Notes: generated from the sequence alone by a model not told the origin. 64,000 bases of DNA from Pelobates cultripes (GCA_933207985.1 OW240917.1:244192822-244256821); one strand, 5' to 3'; shown: positions 11,011 through 23,561, counted from the stretch's first letter. A program made the numbers and translations.

Positions 11011-11774
11011 GGTAAAAAGTAATTTTCCAACACTTTTATCAATGGATGCCTCCACACCCCATATTATTTATCTTCCTTATTCTTTTTATTTATTTATTGC
11101 CACAGCTGCTATATTTTTCTGTCTAGGACTTTGAAAGGCAAAGCTCTGTTTACAAGCGTGGGATGGGAGTTCCCCCATTGGGGTTTATGCCATTTAAGAG
11201 GCCAATTTTTTTGGTCCTAGCTGGCAGGTGGATTACGGTGACATTTCGTGCAGTTAAATAGTGTTGGTCATACAATGTTAAATTACGATTTTAATAAAAT
11301 TGGGGCCAAACCTCTTTCTCATACTCTTTTCGTTTTCATGTCATTGATGGTTATTGGAATTGTGTTTTTCTGAATTTTTAAGGTTTCGGTACGGAAGGCA
11401 GCTGAGCAACACAGGAATCTCAAATTTAAGGCCAGAACAGCCGAACTTAAAACAGAGCTGATTTAGAGAATTTTTCCAGTTCGGCTGTTTTAATCTTAAA
11501 TTTGAAATTCACTTTAACTTCACTTTGAATTCTAACCATAGTGAATAACCCTGATAATGTGTTTGGTTTCAGAAGATGATGAAATAGAAATTCTCCCTTC
11601 CCATATTTATCCTTCCAGATGTGTATGTATCTAAGCTCCCAGTCAATCAAAGCTCTGTTCTTTGCACCTGGCAGTCAGCTCAGCATAGTGAGAGCATATA
11701 GAGAAGAGGAGAAATGAAATAACGTATCTATTTCCCTTCTATGTCTACAGTGTTTGCTCTGGCTTTGCTTGGTC

Positions 11775-11950
11775 TGAACTGTATTATAATAGAATGCTAG
11801 CTCGTTTGAGCAGGGTCCTCTTCCACATATCGTTCCTGTAAGTTTTCTTGTAATTGTGCTATTTATAGTTAAATCCTCCTCTCATAATATTGTAAAGCGC
11901 TACTGAATCTGTTGGCGCTATATAAATGGCGATTGTAGTAGATTATTTTC
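11775..11950 (+). repeat. Dispersed repeat with AAAGCGCT...GGCGCTATATAAAT tail
   Basis: It runs from TAGCTCGTTTGAGCAGGG through TTGTAAAGCGCTACTG to GGCGCTATATAAATGGCG, a common amphibian/fish dispersed tail. A diverged copy with the same head is at 56270-56460. Class not determined. Confidence 0.6.
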
Positions 11951-11978
11951 TGCAAACCAATTAGTTTGAATGACTATC

Positions 11979-12441
11979 TGTTCCTGTCCAAATTAAAGAT
12001 AATAAAGTTGCGTGCACGCAGAAGTAAATTCACACTGAGACACAGAGTTCAGGTTAATGAAAGAACTTCGGAGAAGTTTAATGGCTTCTAACAGAAAATG
12101 GGTGCGCAGACCCTTATAAAGGCATTTTTACATCACTGAAGAATTCAAGATAACAGCAAATAAACATTATTAATTGGTTCAGATGTTAAGTGGTTAGTTA
12201 GATGCCTTCCCATCAAGAGGTGATGTCACCCTTGATACGGGAGTGGACACAAGATGTAGGCGACCATTTTGTTAGCACGAGGTGTTCACTCGATGGGAGG
12301 GGTGCTTTGGCAGCCATTTTGAGTAGTTAGTATTGTTAGCTTCAAGGTTCTTTTAGTAAATACACATTTTATTATTCAGCACCTTTCTTCCTGCCAAAGC
12401 ATTAACTTAGATAATTTCAAGAATTCTATAATTCTACAACA
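11979..12441 (-). mobile_element. LTR-like sequence (endogenous retroelement)
   Basis: Plus-strand ends are TGTTCCTGTCC and TTCTACAACA, i.e. TG...CA. On the minus strand CCTTTATAAGGG could be a TATA box upstream of a possible CATTAAACT signal. Internal AAAATGG motifs recur. I found no matching target-site duplication and no internal coding region, so this is a probable solo LTR of uncertain class. Confidence 0.5.
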
Positions 12442-12769
12442 GCGATAATAATAATAATGTAATTTACTTAATTTTTTACTAAAGATTTAGAAGACAACAG
12501 AGCATCTCATGAAAAATATGTTAACAGCAGTTATCGGTCATTTTCAGTTGTTGTATTCAATCCTGTTGATTCCAGAGAAGTGACATTTCCCCTTTAACAT
12601 ATCAGTTTACATTTTAAATTGTGCAATCCTACAAATGTAAAATAAAATACAAACAGTTTAAGACATTGTTCTTTAGCATCACAGACAGGGAACAATTCTG
12701 TATCCTGCCATATCATGTGGGCAGGCTTAAATCCAAGTATGTTTGAGTGCTTTTACATCTATAACGAGT

Positions 12770-13448
12770 TGTAACGGATCACCTGGCACCCCAACTGGGT
12801 ACCTCCGTTGATGGATGCTCCTAGCACTTCCTGAGGGCTCCAAGTACTCCAGCCGACACCATAACCACCGTAGACTCCTCCAGAGAGCAATGCAGGAACA
12901 AGCTCTTACAAGAGCTTAGTAGTGATTTAGCAAGGGAGTATGACAAGCATAGCAATCCCTTGTAGCAGATTCTCCCAATAAGAGACGGCACTCCAAATTG
13001 AGGGTGAAGTAGAATTGTCTAAAACTTTATTTTACTTGGGACTAGCCCATATGGTCATTACATTAACATTGCTGTGAAAACTCAATAAAATTACAAACAG
13101 TCAAATCATAGTAGGCAACATACAGTGACTTATTATAACATAATTACATATTTATAAATGGGTGGGGAAGACCATAATTAACACAAAATGTCTCTCCTGC
13201 ATGCAGAATTAGCGATATGCAAATCTACCCGAATATGCAAATTACCAGTCTTGCTATTCAGGTAGTGCATATTACTGTTGCTACCAACAGAGGGCACTAC
13301 ACAAGCTCCATAGCCAAATCCACCTAGTTGGTAGCAATCCTCAGCAGTACAGGAGAGCAGGCAATACATCCCAGGGGCCGTAGTCACATGGCAGGAGGCT
13401 GGCAATCAGTCTTCTCCAATGCCCAGTGGCGAGGCTGGTTCCACCACA
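12770..13448 (-). mobile_element. Solo LTR with 5-bp target duplication
   Basis: Plus-strand ends are TGTAACGGATC at 12770 and CCACCACA at 13448 (TG...CA). The 5 bp CGAGT flank both sides exactly (12765-12769 and 13449-13453). On the minus strand an AATAAAGTTTTA poly(A) signal lies near 13021-13034, and the LTR ends GATCCGTTACA. Length 679 bp. No internal retroelement region remains, as expected for recombination between LTRs. Gypsy-type is likely but inferred. Confidence 0.85.
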
Positions 13449-13453
13449 CGAGT

Positions 13454-14601
13454 GCTACGAGTCACCTGAAAAATGTCTCTCTTCTTTTTGACTTTAGTAA
13501 GATTGGTTTGAGGACAATTTTAATAACTCAAATGCCAGCAATTAAATTGTTACAATTAGCATCTTGCAGACTTCACAAAATTCCTGCAGTTCTTTTTTTA
13601 TTTAAAATGTCTCCGTAAGAAACACAAATGAAACATATATGTTGCATACACATATATGACTTAATCTCGGCATATTTTTATGAGATATAAACGAGATTTA
13701 TATTAAGCCATTAGTATTTTGTAACTTTTCCACTTTGCAGTAATGTATTTTAATAAGGCGTATTTTGTCCTCAGTGTCTGTCAAATCATTTTTGGATTCC
13801 CATCAAGATGGAGATTTTAAAACACTAGCTGTCCTTTTTGTCAGTTCCTCCAGAGATCGTGTACGATTTTGACAAAATTCTAGTTGTTTTATCACATCAG
13901 TGATGCACCCAGAGATTTAGCGTACATCCCAGTTATTCTAAAGTGGTTTCTGTACCTTTATTGGCACTCATCACTAAACAGCTGACGAAAAATAAAATAC
14001 AGCTAACAAGCTAAAAAAGCATTAACACATTTTAATTGATGACTACTCAACAAAACAGACATTGAAACAGCACGTTGACACTTCAAGCCATCCAAAATAT
14101 TGCTTATTTTTAACTTTGCTGCTCATCAAATTTTACTTAGGAAAACTAATTACTTTTTTCTTATAAAAAATGGAAATCTGGGTCTACTAACTACTCATTT
14201 ATTAAAATTCTTACAAGGCTGCATGACTGAAATAAAAAAGAACCAATTAGACTAATTTGAAAGTTGGTACTGCAATTTTGTCTAATCAGGGGTATTTGCA
14301 TATTTTGATTATCAAGAGAGTAAAAATCTGCTAAAACTTAACTTGCTAGAGAAAGAGTTTGGTCTGTATTTTTTGCCACAAAAAAAGCACTATTGTTTAA
14401 TTGAAATGAGTGCTTAATTGCCCGAGTAAAATCTAGAACCAGGGCATGGTTCTGGATGATTGTCAGGAAGAATGGAAAATGATTGTGCTTGCTAAAGCTC
14501 CTGAGAAGCCATTGGAATCCATCACCATCTGGCCTTTGTCTGGCCTTTATTATAGCAGGTCATAAACTGGAGGTATCCTGAATACGTCTGGTTGCGTGGG
14601 G
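13454..14601. other. No gene seen
   Basis: AT-rich DNA with no long frame, no tandem repeat and no clear element end. Confidence 0.5.
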
Positions 14602-14819
14602 CAGTGGCGGATCCAGAGCCTGATCTCGGGAGGGGCACTTGTAGATTATTTAAAGAAATAATCCAGACACAATAACAACTACAGCTCAGTGTAGTGGTTA
14701 TGGTGTCAATAGTGCCGGGACCCCCTCCCAGAGTAAGTAGTCAAACCGTTTAAGAACAGTTTGACAACTTACCTGAGGTCTTCTGGGAAATGGAGCAGTA
14801 GTAGGGCATAGGAGCAGTG

Positions 14820-16115
14820 GTGTGTGTGAGTGGTGCAGTGTGTGTGTGTGTGAGGGGGACAGTGTGTCCGCAGTGTGTGTGTGTGAGGGCAGCAGTGTAT
14901 GTGTGGGACAGTATGTGTGTGTAACAGTTGCAGTGTGTGTGTGAGTATTGCAGTGTATGTGTGTGTATGGGGCAGCAGTGTATGGGGGCAGTGTGTGTGT
15001 ATCGGGTAGTGTATGTGTGTAGAGTGTGTGTAGGGGGGCAGTGTGTGTGCAGGGGGGCAGTGTGTGTGCATGTGTGTAGAGTGTGTGTATGGGGGACAGT
15101 GTGTGCATCGGTAGCATGTGTGCAGAGTGTGTAGGGGGGTAAGCAGTGTGTGTGTATAAAGGTGCATGGGAGCAAATGTGCGTGTATGGGGAAAGTGTGG
15201 GTGTGTATGGGGGGCAGTATGGGAGGCAAATGTGCGTGTATGGGGGGGCAGTATGGGTGTATGGGGCAAAAAAGCAGTGCATGGGGGGGGTAAGCAGCAT
15301 GGAGGGCAATGTGGGTTTGTATGGGGGGCAGTGTATGTGTGTAGAGGTGTGGCATGGGGGGCAGGAGTGTGTATGGGGGGCAGGAGGTGTGTGTATGGGG
15401 GGGGGCAGTGTGTGTGTATGGGGTGCAGTGTGTGTGTATGGGGCAGTGTGTGTATAAAGTGGCAGTGTGTGTGGGTGTAGGGGGGGCAGTGTGGGTGTAG
15501 GGGGGGGTACTATGGGTGTACAGTGGGGGCACCGTGTGCATGGGGGGGTTGGTGCATAGGTGTATGTGGGGGGGGCATTATGGGTGTATGGGGGGACAGT
15601 ATGGGTGCATGGAGGGACAGCATGGGGGGCAAATGTGTGTGTATATGTGGGGAGGCAGCATATGGCATGAGGGGCAACGTGTGGCTGGGGCAGTATGGGG
15701 GGCAATGTGTGCATGGGGGGGCAGTATGGGTGTATGGGGAAGGCGGGGCAAATGTGCATAAAGGTAGGTGTATGGGGCTGTGCATAAAGCAATGTGTGTA
15801 TGGGTGTGCATGGGTGTATGAGGGACAAAGTATGGGAAAAGGGAAAGTATGGGTGTATGGGGGGGCAATGTGTGTATGGGGGGGCAGTATGGGTGTATGG
15901 GGCAGTATGGGGGGCAAATGTGTGTGCATGGGGGGGGGGCAGTATGGGTGCATGGGGCAGTATAAAGCAAATGTGTATGGGGGCGTATGGTGTGTATGGG
16001 GGGCAGTATAAAGTAATGTGTGTTTGGGGGGACAGTATGGGTGTATGGGGGGCAATGTGTGTATGGGGGGACAGTATGGGTGTATGGGGGGGGCAGTATG
16101 GGGATCAGTGTGTGA
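14820..16115. repeat. Degenerate minisatellite of GTGTGTATGGGGGGCAGT-like units
   Basis: Unit length drifts around 16-22 bp, with GTGTGTATGGGGGGCAGT, GGGGCAAATGTGTGTGTATG and GGGGCAGTATGGGTGTATG variants. Long open frames on both strands (for example minus 14698-15828, His/Thr/Pro-rich, and plus 15523-16011, Gly/Trp-rich) come only from the lack of stop codons in the repeat. Confidence 0.9.
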
Positions 16116-16272
16116 GATAAGGGTAGGGTGCTTTTAAAAAAAAATATATATTTTATTAATTTAGTTTAATATAAATAATCATTATGTCCCCCCTCCCTTC
16201 TTACCTTTACTGGGGGGAGGGGGGACATTTCCCTGGTGGTCCGGTGAGGGATTCCCTGGTGGTCCCAGTGGG

Positions 16273-16553
16273 GAGAGTGAGCTCTAGCCCGCGCTCCCGG
16301 GCTAGAGTTCACTCTCGCGAGATTTGGAGCGTTGCCGTGGTAACCGCGGCAACGCTCCAAATCTCGAGTGAGGAGGACCCGGAGGAGCTGCAGCCTGAGC
16401 TCCGGGTCCTCTCTCTCACTCCCTCCCTCCCCTGCCGGCTGTCAGCACAGTGCCTGCGGACCGGGGAGGGAGAGCTCTGATCTGTGATCTTCCTCCCCGG
16501 TCCGCAGGCACATTGCAGGGCTAGCGCCTGCATGTGCCGGCAGGGGAGAGGGA
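16273..16553. repeat. Hairpin cluster inside the hAT element
   Basis: Four stems: 16273-16316 (GAGAGTGA and CTCTAGCCCG arms), 16318-16366 (about 22 bp, nearly perfect, CGAGATTTGGAGCGTTGCC), 16373-16411 (GAGGACCCGGAG, 12 bp, perfect) and 16451-16510 (TGCCTGCGGACCGGGGAGG, 19 bp, perfect). The last is enclosed by an outer CTCCCTCCCCTGCCGGC stem (about 16421 and 16553), giving a cruciform-like nest. Confidence 0.85.
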
Positions 16554-16614
16554 GACCGGCGGATTTCTCGGGGGGGGGCAATTGCCCCGTTGCCCCCCCC
16601 TGGATCCGCCACTG

Positions 16615-19410
16615 TTACTAACACTTATAATAACCAGCCCTGTTTAAACAGACCTTGTTCTGTTATCATCCCCTTCACCTCTGTGTGTGATAGCTCAACT
16701 ACCTTTAAACAGTGAGGAAATAGCTAATGTGTTATAACTCAGATAAAAGCTCAGTATTAAAAACAGCTACTCTTAGTTCAAACCCTCAACTCTACTACCT
16801 TAACATCGTAACTTGGTTAAGGAGAATGTTACAAAGACATTTAGAAGTGTTGACACTGGGGGGCCTGGCTTCCAAGATGGCCGGACGCATTCTCTGGCAG
16901 CTCTTGCTATTTTAGAACAAAAATCAGCATGGATGGCATGCTTCGAAGTCAGGTTAGACAAGCTGTGTCAATAGTTGTGGCTCCGTCTCCACCAGAGATC
17001 GCATAAACTCATCTCACAAGCTCCATATCTCCATCAAGCAGCTGTTTCTGCTCATCATTCCGCCTCTGAGCCAGGGGCCTTAATGGAAAAACATCCACCA
17101 AGCTGTCCATACACCCAAATGGTTCAGTGGTCCCTTCGGGTCTGTGTTCCTACCATCAGGAATGGAGGGAGCAATGGAAATGAGAAATGAGTTTTGACAC
17201 TGGAAGTTGGTGTAGTTCCATAAATATTACACTCGATGTGAAAATCTATCAATTTGATTGGAGTTCCTCTTTGAAGGAACACACCGGGCACTCTAGCAAC
17301 TTTATAAAAATGAATTATGGTGTGAGGATGTCCAGAGTTTGCCTCAAGTAGTTGAACCAATAACAAACTATTGAACTACAAAGTCTCCAATCCAGCTCCA
17401 GTTAGGTCTGCCCCTTTAAAAAGGTAGGATGCCCACCCTGCCGTTCAGTATAAAAATAGTAAATAAAGGGTATTTTTTTTACCTTCTTCCAGCTGCGAAG
17501 CTCCCTCAAGTGCTGTGTACCTGTAATCCTCCCATGGAGTCACAGTGAAGGTATGGCCTCTTCCAGAGTTGGTCCAATCCAATGCTTCTCATATAGAAGC
17601 ATTAGGGACCCAATGCCCATGCTTGGCGTGTGCTACACTTATATTAAATGTTCCCATAGCAAGGCGTTGAACCTTTCCTATGGGGGCTGCAGTCAGGTGA
17701 CCAAGTTTTACTCGCCTTACTGGAGACAATGGAGTTGTGTTTAACATGCAATGTAAATATTGCAGTATTTAAAAAAAACAAAAATGCTATGCTTTACGTT
17801 GCATGGTTAAACTTACAGGATCACAGCACATAGGCCACTTTATCGAGATGACTTTAGCTGGTTTTTAATAGTTAAACCATTGAGGTAAGCCAGCACTAAT
17901 AAAAGGTACACTGATACCATTTTCTTTTCTTTTTCTAGCCAAAATTATAATCACAATAAAGATAGGTTCGAAATTATTTTGTATTATGTTTTAGATCCTA
18001 TAGTATATTTGAAGAAGCAATACCTTACGTATTCATTTCACATTTCTTACACAGTACCTTAATCTATTGACTAATAGTAATACAGGCATCAATATTGACA
18101 ATAAACAGTAAAGCAATAGAACAATAGCCTAATGTTTAATTATTTTTATTTTTTTAAAAGACACGTAATGTACATTCGAAATTGTCAAGCGGACTCGCAT
18201 TATGTTTTGCACTGTAACTTTTATTTTCTCAAATAAAATGTTGAAATGTAAAAAAAATATATTGTCAGCTTGGTGAAGGACACATAGAGGTTCGACTGCC
18301 GCTGACACTACTGGTGAGTAAGGCATCTAGAGAGTAAATGCACAAGTATCCCAATTAAGATTTTCTACAGAACCTTCCAAAGCTCCATGTTGTATAGTTC
18401 CTTCCTGACAAATGTTAATGGCAAAGTTACTAAACATGCTTCAACTAGGTGGGAATAATAATAATTGTATTGTATAGAAAAATGGATTTTAAACATATGT
18501 TTGTGTGTAGTTCCAGTGCATTCATATCCTTACATTAGAGTCTAATCACAGAGCTAAGAGTCCTAATGGAAATTGGAAAAATAAGTAAATAAATAAGCTA
18601 GTAGATGGCCCTTTTGAGGACCCTCTATATTGGTAAGATATTGTCTAAGAACACTGCTGATGATCATGCTCGCCTGGAGAATAAATGAATGGCTTTTAGT
18701 TGCACTGCTTTTTAGCTGGCACTTGTCAAATTCACTTAGTTCACAGAAGAAATATAAAAACAGGAAAAAACTGAATTATTTTCCTTTGTATCCAGTGTAT
18801 TATTTTTGTTGTCGTTTTCTGTGAAACTCCTATGTAAGTTCATAACAGAAATGAAAAAAATTAACATGTCCATCACGCATGACACAAAACTGTCTCTTCT
18901 TCTGTCTCGAGAGAGTTGTGTAGTAAACAGACCAAATGATTTCATCCATAAACATGCAATATGTGCTTCACAGTCTCATCTCCCAGTGTTGGAACTGCAG
19001 ACAAGGTCTCTGGTAATGGTTTGAAATCAAGCATATTCTGACATTTATTATCAGTAGATTTGATTTACTAAGCACAAGCAGACTGGGATTTGTAGTAGAA
19101 TGGAATACAATGGAGAAGATTACAGTATGTACTGGAAGATACAGATAAAAAAGGACAAATGATCCAGACCAATTGAGCATAAACTAAAAAAGTACTTATT
19201 GCAAGAAAGTTGATGGCTCGTATATCACTTTTTTTATTGTAGGAATTCTTCAGAAAACATGTGTGAGATAAATGTTTGGGAAGTGTTGGAAAGACATATA
19301 GTTATTCACTAAAAGTGAAAATTCTAAGTAAATATTAAAGCTAAGGCCAAAGTAGTTGATATGGAAGCATCGCTGAATTAGAGTATTTTTCCACTTTGGC
19401 TATTTTGACC
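16615..19410. other. No gene seen
   Basis: Mixed AT-rich DNA. GGCTTCCAAGATGGCCGG at about 16868 resembles the 5' end of frog L1-like LINEs, but no downstream ORF is readable. The region at about 17400-17760 has repeat-like texture (short GC islands, CCTTTAAAAAGG) that I could not classify. Confidence 0.4.
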
Positions 19411-20463
19411 TTTTGAAACTCTGGATCCCTAAAGCACGTTAGCTCGCTGAACTGCTTTATGTGCGAAGAGTGTGTCCTCTTTTTTCATTTTACCAAAATG
19501 CATATGTCTATGGAAATTGGAACTTTTATAAGTTATCCTTCTGCATACCCCAATACTTCCAAAGTTTCTCTATTTAAGAGGGGCAGTCCCTATTTTTTGC
19601 CAAATTCCCATGTCTCTTTTTTTCTAATGTCCCACTTTCCCAGGAGTTTCATATTGTTGTTTGGTTTTAGTGTATAACAGAGGTCCACTACAATAATACT
19701 TAATACAGATCCACCATGTTTTCAGGGGCAGCACATGAAAATGGTTGCCCTGTAGTATGTGAAATTAGGAAGAAGGTTTATAAGCTTCAGTAATTATACA
19801 CACTGCCTGGCAATCCTTTTCATGCACTTTCATAAATATGATAACATTATATGTGTTCCTGAAAAAATTTTGCATCTGGTAATCCTACTAATGTGTCTTT
19901 AAAGTACAATAAATATGTCTAGACATCAGTTTGTGCAAATAAGGTACATTGTTCCTTTTCTAAATTTCATTTTAGTTAAAAAAAAAACTAAACTAAAAAA
20001 GCCTTTAGTTTAAAACTAAAAAAAAAATGATTAGTATATTTTTTCAGAACAACCCTGCCCCTGGCCACACCTCCAGTCACAGCCCTACAATGAAAGTGTC
20101 CCTCTGTCCATGTGAAATGTTGGAAGGTATGCAACCTTGGCTTTCAAGCAGACAACTCGTCCTGTTACTTCCTGGTTTGGTTAGCTCAGTGAACCTAAAC
20201 TCAAGAGGCAGTAATTGCCAAGAGTCCTCGCCTTGTAAAGAATTCTCATTGAGCTGCATTGGGAAGTCTGTTATTGGACACCCACCTAAAGTCCGGGGGG
20301 AGTGTTAGAAGAGAAAGGCTTGCAAAGGCAACAGACAAGAGGACTGTAGGTTTTGAAAGCTGTTTTAGAGATACTCACAATAAAAGAATGCATATTTTCA
20401 TTTGAGCCATATGTTCAAAATATTGATTTTTTTTCTTTTATTTGGGCAATAGAGTGTCCCTTC
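19411..20463. mobile_element. TTAA MITE (family of 62389-62830) split by another repeat
   Basis: Left part: CTCTGGATCCCTAAAGCAC, then GAAGAGTGTGTCCTC. Right part: ACCTTGGCTTTCAAGCAGAC, TGTTACTTCCTGG, GCATTGGGAAGTCTG, ending AGAGTGTCCCTT. Both parts align in order with the intact element at 62389-62830. The inserted block is 19543-20132. The left terminus has decayed and TTAA is not preserved. Confidence 0.75.
19543..20132 (+). mobile_element. Dispersed repeat 'GCATACC', copy 1 (inserted)
   Basis: It begins GCATACCCCAATACTTCC and ends TGGAAGGTATGC, so it has short inverted termini. It contains CAGTCCCTATTTTTTGCC, AGTGTATAACAGAG, ACAATAAATATGTCTAG and AAGTGTCCCTCTGTCC, in the same order as the copies at 25646 and 30523. 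No protein. The class may be hAT-like, but target duplications are too decayed to decide. Confidence 0.65.
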
Positions 20464-21584
20464 ATATTTGAAATTCTCTCTAGTGTTTAACCCTGATAGA
20501 GGCAAGAATTGAAAGTAGAGAAAATACTGTTCTACTGTTTACATACTCCTGGAGAGCACTATGTGATCAAAAGGATGCCATCAGAAATTATTACTTAAAA
20601 TTGTAAAAGTATTTGTCACCTTTTAAGGGGAGTTATATTGTGGCAGGGGAGTAAATTAAAAGGTAGGACATAGATAATACCAAACCATTTACACTTTTGG
20701 GGATTATAAAGACACAAAAATGAAGTATCTTCAATGAACAGTTTAATGATTTAAAAAAAAAAATCAGGAGATTAATTTTCACATATTTTTGTGAAGTTGA
20801 TGCAACTTGCTGTGTAGTGTTTAAACTTTATAAAAGTTAGGGTTCTGAAGGTAAATTCTACCAGATATAAATCTCAAAATCAACGGATGCATTTTTGGAA
20901 AAATATACTTTTTACAGACAGCACGTTTGCTTAAATCAGGCCCTTGAAACCAGCAAAAACATTTAGACTTTTAGGACTGTGACTTTCAAGTACAGAGAGA
21001 TGTTTGACTCAGAAACCTCAAGATATCTGTGCTAGATGACAGAGCAAATTGTGCACCTGCAAAATATCATAGCAATCTGCTCTGTTGGGGGTCTTCAAGA
21101 CCCACTGAGAGTATACATATATAATTTTGTAAAAGTCACAAATTGCCTACTGAGATAATTATGTAAATGCAATTTGAAATTAGCTGCATAGATTTGTGGA
21201 TGCACAGAATGAAAAATCACTGATTAAAGTTTAAACAATGTTGCATGATGTCAACTTAAGTAATATGAACAATAAACATTTCTAATACAAAGTCAAAGTT
21301 AATGCTAGCGTACGCAGTTCTGTTGGGCATCTTGATAAACTACTGCAATTCAGTCTGAAAGACTTGTTGATCTAAGAACCACATGCATGCTTTTCTGTAG
21401 AGATTTTTGTTTGAAATATTTTCAGTGCGTATTCAAGTCTGATAAAATGACAAAATTATACCGAACTATCAACCACATGGTTCGACTGAACAACACAATG
21501 AAAATTAAACATGAGTATTGTGCTGATATATCTGCCAATTATGAAGAGAGCAGCCAGCAAAGGGCACTGTGCAAGTGGCAAACC
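20464..21584. other. No gene seen
   Basis: AT-rich, no clear repeats, only short open frames. Confidence 0.45.
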
Positions 21585-21760
21585 TGCCCATCAAAGGGGC
21601 AGGTCTACCTTTCAAAAAGGCAGGTCCGACAAACAAAAGTGAGTCATCAGTCAAAAAGGACTGATTAGTCCATCAAAGAGGCAGGCCTGCCACTACAGAC
21701 CCGTCAATCAAAGGGACAGGCCTGCCACTATAGACCTGTTCATCAAAGGGACCACTAGAC
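21585..21760. repeat. Degenerate short minisatellite
   Basis: Repeated CATCAAAGGGGCAGG-type segments (for example near 21588, 21672, 21707 and 21740), alternating with CTGCCACTATAGACC, about 25-40 bp apart. Confidence 0.6.
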
Positions 21761-21949
21761 AGGTGTACCAGACTGACTGCCAGACTTTTCCCTCTGTTGA
21801 CAATGCACAGAGTGCTGTTAAAGTGCTCTGAGGATGTCCTAGTGCTCTGTCCCTCCTGCATTATGATATGCCATGGTTTTGGTTAAACCACTTGAAAATG
21901 ATTTGGTTCAGAACTGCAGGTGGCACCATAATCATCATATTATCATATA

Positions 21950-22190
21950 TAATTTTTCAACTGTTGGAAAATAGCTTCTTGAACCAAGTATAAATCTGAC
22001 TGCCATTCTGGCGTCAATAAGTAATATTTTTTTCCTAGTTTATTGCAAAATTGGAATGGCTTCAAACTGGGGGGGGGGGTTGCCTTCTTTTGGATCAACA
22101 CAAAGGGCGGATGTGGGGAAGGCTGAACTTGATGGACACAAGCCTTTTTTCAGCCTATGTACCTGTGTAACTATATCAGCATTTAGTGAT
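21950..22190 (+). mobile_element. CR1/L2-type LINE, 3' terminus
   Basis: Plus-oriented copy: CTTCTTTTGGATCAACAC, then AGGCTGAACTTGATGGACAC, then TTTTCAGCCTATG and GTGTAACTATA. It has the same terminus as the three minus-oriented copies. A G11 run lies at about 22069. Confidence 0.7.
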
Positions 22191-23084
22191 TATGGTGCTT
22201 AGAGGTCCCCTTTCACATCTGAGGTTTTGAAATTACTTGAAGGATAGTTTTGGGTAATATTAAGAAATGTCCAAGTTACTGTTCTTTTTTTATTAGGTTA
22301 TACATTCATGTGATAAATATATCTCTGCTACTTTGTATATCACCACAAGACCACCTCACTTTCAAGGATTTTGGATAGATTTTTTGTGTTATAGTATATT
22401 ATGGACCTTTCAGAAAGTGCAATAGAAGGGGAATGGGAGATTTTATTTTTGGATGAAAAACTTGGACTAGTATATAAAGCTCTTTGGTAACCCTATACAA
22501 AGGACAACAGATCATTAATTCAAACTTAAAGAAAGGAAATTGGACCTAGAGCAAAGAGAAAAGTAAAAGCAATAATGATCTATGCCTAAAGATGTTATTT
22601 TATCAGTCCTAGTTAATTTGTTATATAAGATATGAATATTTTTGGAAATAAGGAATATTCAATAATATGAATCCAATTACAAATTTAATAGACATTCTGA
22701 AACAAAGAATGGCTTTTTCTCTGTTTTCCACACACATTAAGAATGGAGATAGGGCATTTTACAGAAGTGACCCACTATACTTTGTAGAGATATTTACTCT
22801 TACACCAACCAACCTCACTAGAAGCAAACAGGACTGCTAGACCAAGAGTGCCAATCATTTTACAAAATCACATTGCTCTTAAATGATTAGATTTTATCTG
22901 TGAGGACAACAGAGCATCACCCAATGTTCAGATAAAAAGAGACTCATACATTGAAACTTTGTATTGTCATGAGTTCACCAGGGAGCTGCAAATTGTTGGC
23001 CAAAGCAGAAGAACTGTAAATCGTCTTCAAGTCAATTGTGTTTCCAGCACAGCTATTTTTGTCTACAATTTACTATTCCCTAGT
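22191..23084. other. No gene seen
   Basis: AT-rich DNA running up to the assembly gap. Confidence 0.45.
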
Positions 23085-23184
23085 NNNNNNNNNNNNNNNN
23101 NNNNNNNNNNNNNNNNNNNNNNNNNNNNNNNNNNNNNNNNNNNNNNNNNNNNNNNNNNNNNNNNNNNNNNNNNNNNNNNNNNNN
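23085..23184. other. Assembly gap (100 N)
   Basis: Exactly 100 N, the usual placeholder for a gap of unknown size. Open frames that run through it are meaningless. Confidence 0.99.
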
Positions 23185-23334
23185 AGGAGCAGCCGCAGCC
23201 ACCTGAGGCTCTTCACAGAGCGCTCAGGCGGCTGCAGCATTTAAAGGGCCGGCCCTGCAGCGGCCGGTCTTAACAGAATTTAGGGCGGCCTGGGGGGCAA
23301 TTTCCTCCCTGCCCCCCGGCCCAGCCCGCCCCTG
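23185..23334. mobile_element. hAT-type element, one end
   Basis: A GC-rich end finishing GCCCCCCGGCCCAGCCCGCC then CCTG is the reverse complement of a CAGGGGCGGGCTGGG terminus. The same terminus, in forward orientation, starts at 26789. The partner end is lost in the gap. Confidence 0.6.
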
Positions 23335-23561
23335 CACACACAGCACCTTCACACACACTAACCGCACCCTTACACACACACTATCACCCACACACAATCA
23401 GCACCCTTACACACACATACATCACCCTTCCACTCACTGCGCCTGCACACACACTGCCTGCACACACACACAGCACCCTCACACACACAGAGCACCTACA
23501 CACAGCACCCTCTCACACACTCACACAGCAGTATGTGTGTGTGTGTGTATGTATATGTATG

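Larger units (their letters stand above)
11640..12597. mobile_element. TTAA MITE split by later insertions
   Basis: The left part (11640-11770: CTTTGCACCTGGCAGTCAGC, then TATCTATTTC and CTGAACTG) and the right end (CCAGAGAAGTGACATTTCCC then CTTTAA, to 12597) align in order with the uninterrupted copy at 55200-55588. Between them lie a dispersed GGCGCTATATAAAT repeat (11775-11950) and an LTR-like block (11979-12441). Confidence 0.6.
14602..16614. mobile_element. hAT-type non-autonomous element
   Basis: Terminal inverted repeats CAGTGGCGGATCCAG (14602) and CTGGATCCGCCACTG (16614) are perfect over 15 bp, the CAGTGG start being typical of hAT elements. I could not find an 8-bp target duplication. 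The interior is a long GT/G-rich minisatellite (14820-16115) and a hairpin cluster (16273-16553), with no transposase. The 2.0-kb length is mostly due to minisatellite expansion. Confidence 0.8.

Noticed and set aside
14698..15828. 376-codon open frame on the minus strand, His/Thr/Pro-rich
   Set aside because: It is the translation of the GTGTGTATGGGG minisatellite; both strands are open in several frames and no domain is visible.
22959..23273. Open frame across the N gap
   Set aside because: The middle is undetermined sequence and the right part is a hAT-type GC-rich end.
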